Of a stretch of DNA of 64,000 nucleotides, positions 18,925-28,316 are shown one piece after another. Source of the stretch: Sporosarcina limicola. GTDB lineage: Bacteria > Bacillota > Bacilli > Bacillales_A > Planococcaceae. The translations under genes and the position numbers were made by a program. Below the pieces are notes generated by a model that saw nothing but the letters and a program-made list of their open reading frames with translations, made no database searches and was not told where the DNA came from. The stretch lies in the NCBI RefSeq assembly GCF_014873855.1, contig NZ_JADBEL010000014.1:1-64000 (forward strand). The letters run 5' to 3'. The stretch's first letter is position 1. Every line of letters begins with the position of its first letter.

Positions 18925-20172
18925 CTATGCTCTTCTTCTAAAGAAGACACTACGACCATTCCCTAGAAGATTTTGTAATAAAGATATCCAGACATTATGG
19001 TCAGGGTTTGGAGATTTAGATTTCCCCATTCTTGCTAACTGCTGTTCATACCAACCAATTTCTAACAAGGAAGCACTCTTGTCTATTCGTTTAATCCCCG
19101 TTCGGATTGGTTTTGCATGAATGGTTTCATAACTGCCATTAAAGATTCTATTTGCCAAGTCCGGCACTAAGGCAAAAGGTCTTGCAATTCCAACCATATC
19201 AGTTTCTTCGTTCGCAATAGCTTCTTCCATCCCTTTTTGAGAACGAAACCCGCCTGTGACTACTAGTGGCGTAGTGATTAATTCCTGAGCCTTTTTTGCA
19301 TAGTCTATAAAATACGCTTCTCTTTTTTTTGTAGTTTCTTTTACATCTGTGCCCATCATTATTGGATTTTCGTAATTCCCACCAGAAATTTCAATGAGAT
19401 CAATCCCTAATTCGGACATTTTTTGAAGAACTTCCATGGACTCGTCTTCAGTGAATCCACCCTTTTGAAAATCAGCTGAGTTAAGTTTAATACCGATTGG
19501 AAATGATTTTCCGACTTGTTTCCGGATTTCTTTATACGTTTCTTCCAAAAACCTCATCCGATTCGCTAAGGCTCCGCCCCATTCATCTGTACGTTGATTG
19601 TGGTAAGGGGATAAAAACTGGTTGAAAAGGTATCCGTGTGCTGCATGGATTTGAACACCTGTAAATCCTGCTTTTTTTGCAATTCTTGCCGCTTCTCCAA
19701 ATCGGTTAATCAAGTCTTCAATTTCAGACACCTGAAGAGCACGTGGTTGGTTAAAGAATCGTTTTAATCCTCCTGTAAGAGGAACCGCACTTGGTGCTAC
19801 AGGTTCTTTTGAAATCATTTTAGGTGATTGCTTCCCTGGATGATTAAGCTGCATCCAAAGGTGAGTCCCATTTTCAGTTCCTGCTTGCGCCCACTTCATT
19901 AGCATCTTTAAATCACGTTCATCTTCCACAGCAACGTTATTCGGCTCGCCTAAAGCATTTCGATCTATCATAACGTTACCTGTCACGACAAGACCAGCAC
20001 CTCCTACAGCCCAGGTTTTATATAATGTAACTAATGATTGACTCGGATTTTGATGAGCCGTTCCCAACGCTTCACTCATGGCAGATTTAAAAATTCTATT
20101 CTTAATGATTGTTCCATTTGGAAGTAGTAGTGAATTACCCAAAACGGACTTTGGTTGATTCATTTTTAGCAT
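18925..20172 (-). CDS. NADH:flavin oxidoreductase, old yellow enzyme family
   Basis: This 415-residue protein is an FMN-dependent TIM-barrel oxidoreductase. The family marks are LNHPGKQSP, the substrate-binding QIHAAHGYL with its His pair, FLSPYHNQRTDEWGG, and the C-terminal phosphate-binding VVTGGF and MVGIARPF. It is longer than a bare old yellow enzyme by a C-terminal tail of about 50 residues, but has no added Fe-S or FAD domain as in 2,4-dienoyl-CoA reductase. It probably reduces activated alkenes of small electrophiles in the cytosol. It is on the same strand as the methyltransferase upstream, with a 200-base gap holding only a doubtful small frame. Confidence 0.88.
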   Translation of the reverse strand: MLKMNQPKSVLGNSLLLPNGTIIKNRIFKSAMSEALGTAHQNPSQSLVTLYKTWAVGGAGLVVTGNVMIDRNALGEPNNVAVEDERDLKMLMKWAQAGTENGTHLWMQLNHPGKQSPKMISKEPVAPSAVPLTGGLKRFFNQPRALQVSEIEDLINRFGEAARIAKKAGFTGVQIHAAHGYLFNQFLSPYHNQRTDEWGGALANRMRFLEETYKEIRKQVGKSFPIGIKLNSADFQKGGFTEDESMEVLQKMSELGIDLIEISGGNYENPIMMGTDVKETTKKREAYFIDYAKKAQELITTPLVVTGGFRSQKGMEEAIANEETDMVGIARPFALVPDLANRIFNGSYETIHAKPIRTGIKRIDKSASLLEIGWYEQQLARMGKSKSPNPDHNVWISLLQNLLGNGRSVFFRRRA

Positions 20173-20186
20173 GTCCCCTTACTTTT

Positions 20187-20381
20187 TTAGATATGCAGAA
20201 AACGCATACATATTGTGGTGCCTGCGCACGAAACCTTCATATTTGTTTCAGCAATCAGTTTCTTTAGTAGAAGGAGCAAATCAGAATTGTGCTTGAATTG
20301 GGTGATGCACAGGCAGCCATCACACAATCCAAGTTCATCAAGATCTTTCAGTGATAAAGGTAGCTGTGCAAGAATGTACAA
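20187..20381 (-). CDS. Doubtful small protein with a CxxCxC cluster
   Basis: A 64-residue frame opens with TTG just past the stop of the methyltransferase gene. It has CDGCLC near residue 20 and a further Cys in VSCAGTTIC, which could bind metal. I do not recognise the protein and no clear binding site precedes the start. The position between two co-directed genes argues for reality, the weak start against. Confidence 0.35.
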   Translation of the reverse strand: MYILAQLPLSLKDLDELGLCDGCLCITQFKHNSDLLLLLKKLIAETNMKVSCAGTTICMRFLHI

Positions 20382-20382
20382 G

Positions 20383-20976
20383 TTACTTTATATTCAAGCC
20401 CTTAATTGATAAGAACAATTTCTGATAGAGTGATTCTACATGTGTAACCTCGATACCTGCTTGCTCTATCATTGACAACGTAGCACGGTTTAAATTACAA
20501 CCATCACAGATTTTAGTCCATAAAGGATTCATGATGTCTTGCGTTTTTCCGAATACAGGACTATTCATACGTACATGCTCAAAAAACGTAATTTCAGCAC
20601 CCGGTTTACTAACACGCCTCATTTCTTCCAACGCTTTTGACGGATTTGGAATCGTACAAAATACAAGCGTTGCGATAACTGTGTCAAATGTATCATCCTC
20701 AAAAGGTAATGATTCGGCACTAGCTTCCCATACATCGATTGGCACATTTGCTTGCTCCAGGCGCCGCTTCCCCCGCTCACTCATCATAGGATTTGGTTCA
20801 ATTGCAGTTACTTGAGTAGCGCACCGATAATACGGGAAATTAACCCCTGTCCCAGAGCCAATCTCCAAAACGTTTCCCCCTGCTTCACGCACAAGCTCAG
20901 TTCTTATTTTTTTAAATCTTGTCGCTTCTAATGGCCTCATTGCCAAATCGTAAAGCTGTGGAAACCAACTTCCCAT
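20383..20976 (-). CDS. Class I SAM-dependent methyltransferase
   Basis: The 197-residue product from the ATG at 20976 has the SAM-binding motif I VLEIGSGTGVNFPYY, an acidic IEPNPMM after strand 2, the DVWEASAESLPF loop and the DTVIATLVFC strand 4. It belongs to the UbiE/phospholipid-methyltransferase-like group of small soluble class I enzymes. A longer frame to 21078 exists, but its first 34 residues are Cys-rich and unlike the family, while AAGGCGATGATTGC supplies a binding site for the inner ATG. The acceptor is unknown. It is followed by the old yellow enzyme gene on the same strand. Confidence 0.85.
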   Translation of the reverse strand: MGSWFPQLYDLAMRPLEATRFKKIRTELVREAGGNVLEIGSGTGVNFPYYRCATQVTAIEPNPMMSERGKRRLEQANVPIDVWEASAESLPFEDDTFDTVIATLVFCTIPNPSKALEEMRRVSKPGAEITFFEHVRMNSPVFGKTQDIMNPLWTKICDGCNLNRATLSMIEQAGIEVTHVESLYQKLFLSIKGLNIK

Positions 20977-21033
20977 GCAATCATCGCCTTTTTTGTTTTG
21001 TATAGATTTGAGGCACTGTGCGCCACACAATGG

Positions 21034-21160
21034 CAAACAATTCACACGCCTGAATATACATACACAAAAAGCAGACATCCGCTAATTTGTCTGCTTTTCA
21101 AACTATTATTATACAATTGTATTGTATTAACAGAGTAGTGTCACGCACAGGTTCCTAAAA
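21034..21160. repeat. Diverged intergenic repeat, copy B
   Basis: This is the partner of 18354-18485 with the same three blocks in order. The two copies flank the unit of usp remnant, old yellow enzyme gene and methyltransferase gene. Confidence 0.5.
21066..21099. terminator. Bidirectional hairpin terminator
   Basis: AAAAAGCAGACA and TGTCTGCTTTT pair around 11 bases, with A and T runs on the two sides. It lies upstream of the methyltransferase start and past the end of the nitrilase-like gene region, so it insulates the two minus-strand units. Confidence 0.65.
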
Positions 21161-21268
21161 CGAAAGTGTGAGTTTGCGCATGATTTCCGCGTACCACACA
21201 TCAAGTTGTATAGTCGAAAGACTGGTACCATTCACCTTCAGTGGTGCCAGACCCTCGACTTTTACTCG

Positions 21269-22516
21269 TTACAGTTCAACCAACGCTTCATATTTTACTT
21301 TGTACTTCAAAGGAATCCCCAACGTACTACTCTCAGCTTTTTGATAAATACTATCAATGCCATACATATGCTGCAAATCAAAAGCGATTTGGTTATTTAT
21401 ACTCTTAAACAGTTGTACATCCTTATACCGATTTGTTTTTGCACCGATTAAGAGGCTTGGCGATGCAACAACTGCCGCCACTCTACTCTCTATTACTCGT
21501 AATTTCAGTAAGGCAATCGCAACTTCTTTATCGATCTCTTCCTCACTTAAATACACAATAATTTGGTGATCTCCTTGATTTCTTGGTTGCCTATATAAAT
21601 ACGTACGATCCAACAAATCCTCATAATTTGCAATATGTACATGCACATTTTCATTACCTTTTAATAATCGATAGGAATACTCATATTGATTAGTTTCTTT
21701 TAAATCAGTACTTACTGTTAGGTCCTCCAGATTGATTACACAATCAGCATTTTCATTTATCCCCACTGTAAATTGGTGATAGAGCTTGTCACTATAATAA
21801 GGCTCGTCTTCTTGTATAAATTGCTGCGTAGTTCCTAATGAAAAGATACTAAAGGCATGCTCTTTTTCACCAACACCTAGTGTATACGTGGGTTTCACTT
21901 TTTTTCCTTTGTAATAGGAAATTCGGTCTGATGGCTGTTTCATATTAATTCGATTTCCCATCGTGCAAAAGACAGGTGCTTGTAACTCGATTGAACGTCC
22001 TTTTAATAGATTGCACCATTTAGACATTTTTACGTTGCCACCTGTTAAATTAATTAAAATATCTAAGCCTTCTTGTTCAAGTCGTTCAGTTATAAGTGGA
22101 AAGAACATGTCATGACAAACATACACTTGAATACGTTGGCCATTTAATAGGATTGGTTGATATATTATTTTTATTTCTTCATTTGTAAGCTCATAATCAA
22201 ATATCGTCGTATCGGCCGTTGAATGTTTAATAAAGGACTTCTCTTCCGTTTCACCTTCTTTTGGCTCCCAATTTAAATAGTAGGCTCTTTCTGACCCGTC
22301 CGCCATAGAAAAGCCAAGTAAAACTGGCTTATCCAAAAAATCCGCAATATACTCAATGGTTGTCCATCCAGCATCATCGTTTTCTACTGGAATAAAAGCT
22401 TCTGGAAAGACAACTAAATCTACTTCTTTCATTTGAATTATTTCTTTTACTTTATCATAAAGTTCCTGGTAGTTATACGCATAATCTTCATATGGTTGGA
22501 CCAATAAAATCTCCAT
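21269..22516 (-). CDS. Nitrilase-like (carbon-nitrogen hydrolase) protein of a two-gene cassette
   Basis: The N-terminal 240 residues have the nitrilase fold with a complete catalytic set: Glu39 in FPEAF, Lys97 in FIKHST and Cys134 in VCHDMFF. A C-terminal part of about 170 residues has no family I recognise; it contains a second alpha/beta-like region. Nitrilases cleave C-N bonds in amides and nitriles, but in defence genes, for example fused to some reverse transcriptases, the substrate is unknown. The gene begins two bases after the stop of the PD-(D/E)XK-like gene, so the two form one operon. No amidase-type metabolic partner is nearby. The pairing with a nuclease-like protein inside a defence island is the reason to suspect an immune role. 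Confidence 0.75.
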   Translation of the reverse strand: MEILLVQPYEDYAYNYQELYDKVKEIIQMKEVDLVVFPEAFIPVENDDAGWTTIEYIADFLDKPVLLGFSMADGSERAYYLNWEPKEGETEEKSFIKHSTADTTIFDYELTNEEIKIIYQPILLNGQRIQVYVCHDMFFPLITERLEQEGLDILINLTGGNVKMSKWCNLLKGRSIELQAPVFCTMGNRINMKQPSDRISYYKGKKVKPTYTLGVGEKEHAFSIFSLGTTQQFIQEDEPYYSDKLYHQFTVGINENADCVINLEDLTVSTDLKETNQYEYSYRLLKGNENVHVHIANYEDLLDRTYLYRQPRNQGDHQIIVYLSEEEIDKEVAIALLKLRVIESRVAAVVASPSLLIGAKTNRYKDVQLFKSINNQIAFDLQHMYGIDSIYQKAESSTLGIPLKYKVKYEALVEL

Positions 22517-22518
22517 AA

Positions 22519-23562
22519 CTACAACTCCTCAATCTGAATATACTTAACGTTTTGCATACCTAGATGATATTTATATGTTTCAATGTATGATCCCATCGCG
22601 ACAGGAGCTACAAGCCAGCCATTTTGATGGAAGTTTGTTAAATTCATTAATCCCCCTAATGCGTGTTTTGACTCTTTCATTTCTATTTCTATTCCTAGTA
22701 GCGGATAATATAGTTCTTCTAGTTGTTTATCCAGCAGATATTGCAAAAGCGGGAAGTGAATCGCATCACTTTTTAATCGCAATGCCATTTCTTTCAAGAA
22801 GTCAATAAAGCCTCCAGCAATATAAAAACCCGCCGCTATATCAATTTTCGGCTTATAGTAATATTGACCGTTTTGTTTCACCTCTTTTTGTTCAAATGAT
22901 ACGGGATCAACTGTAAACTGCGCTAGGTTCATAGTTTTTTTATCAGTATGGAAAGCCCACTTGAAGTAATCGGGTGTACGATCATAGTCAATTTGGAGTT
23001 TTGATTTTACTAGTTCATTAACTACTTTTTCCGAAACGTCAATGGAACCTTTTTCACCACCTGAGCCTTTTAATCTAACTTTCTGTGTTTCATTCACATT
23101 AACATACGTTTCTTCGAAGATCGGTAGCTTCTCAAGCATACAAGCATCAAATAAAAATAATGGACGTTTCCCCATCATTTGCTGCATCGTGCGTACAATT
23201 TTCATCGCTCTTCTATATGTATCCTTTTCCTTTGCTGCAGCTGCATTATTGACCACTAAAAAGTTGTAATAACATGGAGACAGCTTAAGATTTCCAATAT
23301 TACCTAACTGATTCTTAGACGATGATGTTGACCCTTCAATCTCAAATGCCGCGAATGGAACATATTGATTTTCAACCAAAGGTATATCTGATACGGCATC
23401 CACATTAAGCTCTGATACATCTAGTAACCACACCACATCATACCTGGGTGCGTACATATCTTGCATTTTTTGAAATGAGTATTCTTCCTCAACTTTAAAT
23501 CCTAGTTCTTTTCCTAACATTAACAGTTGAGTCTGTATGGTTTTAGTCGTAGATTTCACCAT
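22519..23562 (-). CDS. PD-(D/E)XK nuclease-like protein of the same cassette
   Basis: This is a 347-residue protein that I do not recognise by name. Residues 38-95 look like a restriction-endonuclease core: APRYDVVW gives a metal-binding Asp42, AAFEIEGS gives Glu74 with a second Glu at 76 in place of the usual Lys, and a conserved-looking KNQLGNIGNLKLS helix follows. The rest is mixed alpha/beta, with a Gly-rich loop (LKGSGGEKGS) near residue 165. It directly precedes the nitrilase-like gene, with two bases between them. A role as the DNA- or RNA-targeting half of a two-gene system is inference. Confidence 0.65.
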   Translation of the reverse strand: MVKSTTKTIQTQLLMLGKELGFKVEEEYSFQKMQDMYAPRYDVVWLLDVSELNVDAVSDIPLVENQYVPFAAFEIEGSTSSSKNQLGNIGNLKLSPCYYNFLVVNNAAAAKEKDTYRRAMKIVRTMQQMMGKRPLFLFDACMLEKLPIFEETYVNVNETQKVRLKGSGGEKGSIDVSEKVVNELVKSKLQIDYDRTPDYFKWAFHTDKKTMNLAQFTVDPVSFEQKEVKQNGQYYYKPKIDIAAGFYIAGGFIDFLKEMALRLKSDAIHFPLLQYLLDKQLEELYYPLLGIEIEMKESKHALGGLMNLTNFHQNGWLVAPVAMGSYIETYKYHLGMQNVKYIQIEEL

Positions 23563-23713
23563 AGCACTACCCCCTTTCTGCAGTTATTATTGTTTTTGGT
23601 GACAAGCACCTTTCTTTGTTACATCTATCAAGTTTGTTCGTTGGACTTTTCGACTGCTCTTTGCAGTAACTATGTGATAATTAATTCTGTTATTTATTTG
23701 CATTTTGAACCTA

Positions 23714-24175
23714 TTAACAGCGAATCGATTTGACACCTTCAATCTTTCGGATTTGAATTTGTTTTTCAAATTCTTTCCGAGCTGCCTTGTTTCCCAGTAT
23801 CGTTAAAGTTGTACTATACCCACCTTTATTAATGGCTCGATATAATGCGTTAGTTTTCCTCTTAATATAGTGGGCCAAATAGAAAGTAATGGTATAATGT
23901 TCACACTCATACGCTTTATTACTAATAAACCAATCCGCAACCCGCTCGACTTGTATTTCGTCTGGCATAAGGAAGGATCCGTTAAGGTACTGAGCAGATC
24001 CAATAATTGTGTTAACAGTCGCATTTGCCAACATTGCACAGCTGGCTCCTAATTGATCATAATGCTCTTGCCCCTTATATTGACAAGAATAATGTTTTAT
24101 CAGAGCACGCGCTTCATTTTTTTCAACTTTAAATTCGATTAAATCATTCTGTGATAATTTCTTTCCTTCTTCCAA
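23714..24175 (-). CDS. Hypothetical protein, 153 residues
   Basis: The protein starts with TTG after an AAGGAAA-rich leader and a 7-bp hairpin (GCGCTAC/GTAGCGC, 24210-24231). It has a Cys-Met-rich middle (ASCAMLANATVN) and a basic helical C-terminus. No domain is recognised. It lies 150 bases upstream of the PD-(D/E)XK-like gene on the same strand and could be the first gene of that unit, or a separate one. Confidence 0.5.
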   Translation of the reverse strand: MEEGKKLSQNDLIEFKVEKNEARALIKHYSCQYKGQEHYDQLGASCAMLANATVNTIIGSAQYLNGSFLMPDEIQVERVADWFISNKAYECEHYTITFYLAHYIKRKTNALYRAINKGGYSTTLTILGNKAARKEFEKQIQIRKIEGVKSIRC

Positions 24176-24458
24176 TTTCCTTTTTTCCTTTCATCTCGCA
24201 TTGGGTTAAGCGCTACTCATTCGCGTAGCGCCCCTTTCCTTGTATGTATCATGTGCCAAACGTTCTGGATACTTTTCTTTTGCTGTTCCATACATCTCGT
24301 GAAATTTAAAGTTATAAACTTTACAGTGGTTTCAAATGTAATGGGTGGCTTTCATTTATGTCCTATGCAGCTCTATTTCTTGTCTCAAGTGGCTCCAAAA
24401 CATGTCCGAGCTGGCTCTTTCAGATGGCTATATTCAAAAAAACAGGGAACTCCTATAA

Positions 24459-24974
24459 CTATAATAAATAAAACAACAATATAGCTGCTAGCGTGACAAT
24501 GGATACGGTATCTATTATCGCTTCTTTCCCGGAAAATAAATAAATCCTCCACCAATGACCTTGATCTTCGTAATGACTCCTACTTAGACGATATACTCTT
24601 GTTCGAATAGGTACTCCGATGGAGCGAGAGATACGATCATACTCATCACCAAATCTCCCAGAAAAATATCCCCATAACTCTTGATAATTTTCTTCAGAAG
24701 CAATCCGAAGTCTTTCAGCATATATTTTCAACGAGGGATAGTAATACATGTTTGCATCATCGAGTATTCTGACTATACTTTCACCATAATAACGGACAGT
24801 TTCTAGGCGCACCTTCTCCGAAAATAAATCATATTCAATGAATTGAAAAATTTTCGAATAACATTTTTCAAAGATTATTCGATTTGTTTTTTGATGTTCT
24901 CTTCGGCTAATAAAGCGTGCAGAAATAAAAGCTGCTAGCAACGCTAAAAAACCTGGAATTATTGTTTCAAAAAT
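24459..24974 (-). CDS. Hypothetical protein with two terminal membrane segments
   Basis: The frame encodes about 172 residues. A hydrophobic N-terminus (PGFLALLAAFISARF) and a hydrophobic C-terminus (VSIVTLAAILLFYLL) bracket a charged, helical cytoplasmic part. The best ribosome binding site, GGAGGG at about 24983-24988, sits eight bases before an in-frame ATT at 24974; the nearest ordinary start, TTG at 24941, lacks any site and would cut the first membrane helix in half. I therefore extend it to the ATT, with doubt. Small two-TM proteins are frequent in defence islands as effectors, but nothing here proves that role. Confidence 0.5.
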   Translation of the reverse strand: MFETIIPGFLALLAAFISARFISRREHQKTNRIIFEKCYSKIFQFIEYDLFSEKVRLETVRYYGESIVRILDDANMYYYPSLKIYAERLRIASEENYQELWGYFSGRFGDEYDRISRSIGVPIRTRVYRLSRSHYEDQGHWWRIYLFSGKEAIIDTVSIVTLAAILLFYLL

Positions 24975-25146
24975 CTAAATCACCCTCCCTCCATTAAGCC
25001 TTCTGTTTTTCAAAAACTACTTAAATCTACTAGAAAAACAAACTACAGTTCCAAAGAACATGCATTCTCAATTCTATACTATCACAAACTCTATCGTTTA
25101 TACTAACAAATCGAAATCATTAATCTATTCATTTCGCCCCCAAAAA

Positions 25147-25212
25147 CCCAGCATCCATTTCTGAACACCAGGGCCTTAAATCAATCCTATAAAATTCTAA
25201 ACTTCCATCCCA
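25147..25212 (-). repeat. 66-bp hsdR 3'-end repeat, copy 3
   Basis: This copy overlaps the last codons of the hsdR pseudogene and extends past its stop, so it shows the original position of the segment seen at 351 and 11533. Confidence 0.85.
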
Positions 25213-26900
25213 CCAGCCATCAACTCCGCCTGCTTCACCACGGTATCCACCGCAAACTTCTGCAAATCAGGTGGATAGCCGTACTTCTTCAGCAGCCTCC
25301 GAACCGTAATTCTCATCCTCGCTCTCGCGGAATCGCGCAAATTCCAGTCGATGCTCATATTCTCTTTGATCGCCTTCGTCAGCTCATGCGCGATCACTTT
25401 CAAGAATGTCGTCACCTAATACTTGTTCAGCCGTATCATGTGAGGCCAAGGCATCATAGACAGCCACTTCTTCTTTGATTAACCCGGATGCTTCGCCTGC
25501 TTTATATGAATCATTCATTTTCTTTGCCAGTGCGATTAGCTCTTCGATGACTTTGGAGGTTTCAATGGCACGTTTGTTGTATTTATTGATAGCGTTGTTC
25601 AACATATCCGTTAATTTTTGCGCCTTTACTAAGTTTGTTCGTTGCACGTTTTTCACTTTGCCTTGTAGCAATCGATTTAATAGCTCAACCGCCAAATTCT
25701 TTTGGGGCAATGCCCGTACTTCTTCTAAAAACTCATCGGACAGAATCGAAATGTCGGGATTTTCGATACCTAGTGAAGTGTAAATATCAATGACTTCATC
25801 GGAAATGACCGATTTTGAAATGAGCTGATTTAGCTGCGCATCGATTTGCGAAGAGGTCTTTTTCGCCCCTTCAACGGGAATCAGTTTCACAATGCCTGCT
25901 TTCACTGCTTTGAAAAATCCGATTTCGGCATTCAACTCTTGTGCTTCTAGTTCTGTTGCACACAGTGCAAATGCTTTTGCTAATTCCGTGACCACTTGCA
26001 TAAATCGTTTCTTTTCTTCCTCTCCAAGCCCGATGACAAAGTCCATTGTCTGCGTAATCGCTTTCATGCGCGCAGATGGTTTATCGGAATGAAAATCATC
26101 GTAACTATGCTTGTACAGCATGTCTTGAATGATCTCGAATTTCTCCAACATGATATCTACTGCGAGTGATGTATCAATGCCGGTATTACCGCGGTCACTA
26201 TCGGTATACTGCTTCAACGCCTCTTTCAAGCTATCGGCAATGCCAATATAGTCGACAATCAACCCACCTGGCTTGTCCCTAAACACCCGATTGACTCGTG
26301 CAATTGCCTGAATCAAGTTATGCCCCGCATGGGCTTGTCAATATACATCGTACTCATGGATGGAACATCAAACCCCGTTAGCCACATATCACGGACAAGG
26401 ACGAGTTTCAGTTCATCGTTAACATCTTTCATGCGTCGCGCCAATTGATCGCTCCGTTTTTTAGTACCAATGAATGGCTGCCAATGCTCTGGATCACTAG
26501 ATGTACCTGTCATAACGATTTTAATAATGCCTTTATCGTCATCATCCGAATGCCAATCAGGACGTATATTGACGATTTCGGAATAAAGTTCAATGGCAAT
26601 GCGGCGACTCATAATAACAATCATTGCCTTACCAAACATAGCTTCCTGCCTAGTTTCATAGTGCTTGACGATATCTTGCACCATTTGCTTCACACGTTGT
26701 TCAGCCCCGGCAAGTGCTTCAAGTCGTGACCACTTCGATTTCAAACGTCAACGGTCAGTTTGTTCTTGGAATTCAGTTATTTCATCGTATTCAGCATCGA
26801 TATCTAATCCTGCTGGCAAATCGAGCTTGATAATTCGGCTTTCATAATAAATCTTCACCGTCGAACCATCTTCTACTACCTGCGTCATGTCGTAAATTGT
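25197..26900 (-). pseudogene. hsdR: Type I restriction enzyme R subunit, truncated and frameshifted
   Basis: The C-terminal half of an HsdR motor subunit is recognisable: [43 protein letters not shown] (helicase motif VI) and the HsdR tail IDWNLRDSARAR and KKYGYPPDLQKF. Reading it needs at least three repairs: an in-frame TGA near 26748 (QTDR*RLKSKW), a one-base loss near 26317 between PMRG and HNLIQ, and a frameshift near 25410 between GDDIL and KVIAHEL. Everything upstream of about 26900, including the nuclease domain and helicase motif I, is missing, and no hsdM or hsdS is present. The gene is dead. The lesions at base runs could in part be sequencing errors, but the 5' loss cannot. Confidence 0.9.
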
Positions 26901-28316
26901 AAGTCACTCCCATTAATGACATAGTCTTTCATTTTCATGCTAATAGAGTTACTAATACTTTTACTATTGTACGCAAAAAAGCGGACTGCTGGATTGTGAC
27001 TTTCTCTTGCCTTACAACTTGAACTACCACCAGACGATACAATTAAAGAAAACTAGCCAATTTTCATTTTGTTCAATTATTTAATTATTCACTTGTAATA
27101 ACTCTAAACCCGATTTGATAAGTACTAAGTAAATAATGCTCTGTTGAGCCCAATACTTCTAATTGGGAATCTGATATCTTGATTCTTGAAACACCTGGTT
27201 GCACTACAATCACATTTAATTGTGCTCGATAGTGCTTTAATTTCTTTTCGAGAATAGCAAGTGTTTTTTGACTTCCAATTTCAAAACGACTTCTCTCTCC
27301 TTTTTTATACCTTAACGATTCCCTACTTTTCATATGCATGATTAATTTTGATATATCTTTTTTCCAGTCAACACTTTTATTAGATTGACCACAAACCTCA
27401 TATAAGTCACCAACTCTAGCCCCTGGTTTTATTTCTGCTGAATACTTGCAATGGTAAAACTCTATATATATTTTATTATCATTCTCGTAAATTGTTATAA
27501 TATCCGCGGCTTCTCCTTTGCCATCGTCATCAAATATCAAGCTGTACTTTTTAGTAGATTTTAAGTTCTGAATAACATTATATTGAATGGAATCTACTCT
27601 AATCGATTTGGTAGCAGTATCATACTGTGATTCCTTTTTTATATTTATTTCCATCCAATCCCAAACATCGATTTTATCTTTATCAAAAATATGTTCATTT
27701 TGCGGAACCTTAATATAGTAATTTCCCGCCAAATATGATGTATCCATAAACCTAAATATAACGTCTTCATTTTCAAAAAAATCAAGAAGAGATATCTCTG
27801 GCCAATTTGCGGAATATTTTATGGTGATTTTCGGTCCGCCAATATGTTTGTATTTCACTTCCCCATTTTCTATGTTCATTGAATACTTTACAGAGTATTT
27901 GTCACTTTCTATTTTGAATATATATCCATTTTCTTCATCTTTAGAACAAAAATTAATATTCAATTCAAATAATGAATAAGTAACATTATCAAACTTTAAC
28001 TTTGCAGAAAAGTATTTCCTTCAAACAATAAAATTGGCCAATCAACAGATATAGGTAATTCTGAATGCAGTTCTTTCAATACAACTGGTTTGAGCACACC
28101 TTTCAATATTTCATCTACACTTATTTCTTTATTAACGAGTTTCTCTCCAGTTCGATTACACCATTCAATCCAACTAGGTAAATCAGAAGATGACCTTGAC
28201 CAAACCTTTCCTTTGTAAGATGCACCTACACTAATTTGTTCACCATTTTCATAGCCGACTCCAAATATATTGGACTTGACACTTGTTCTTTTTTCAGCAC
28301 TACTAATAGATTCGGC

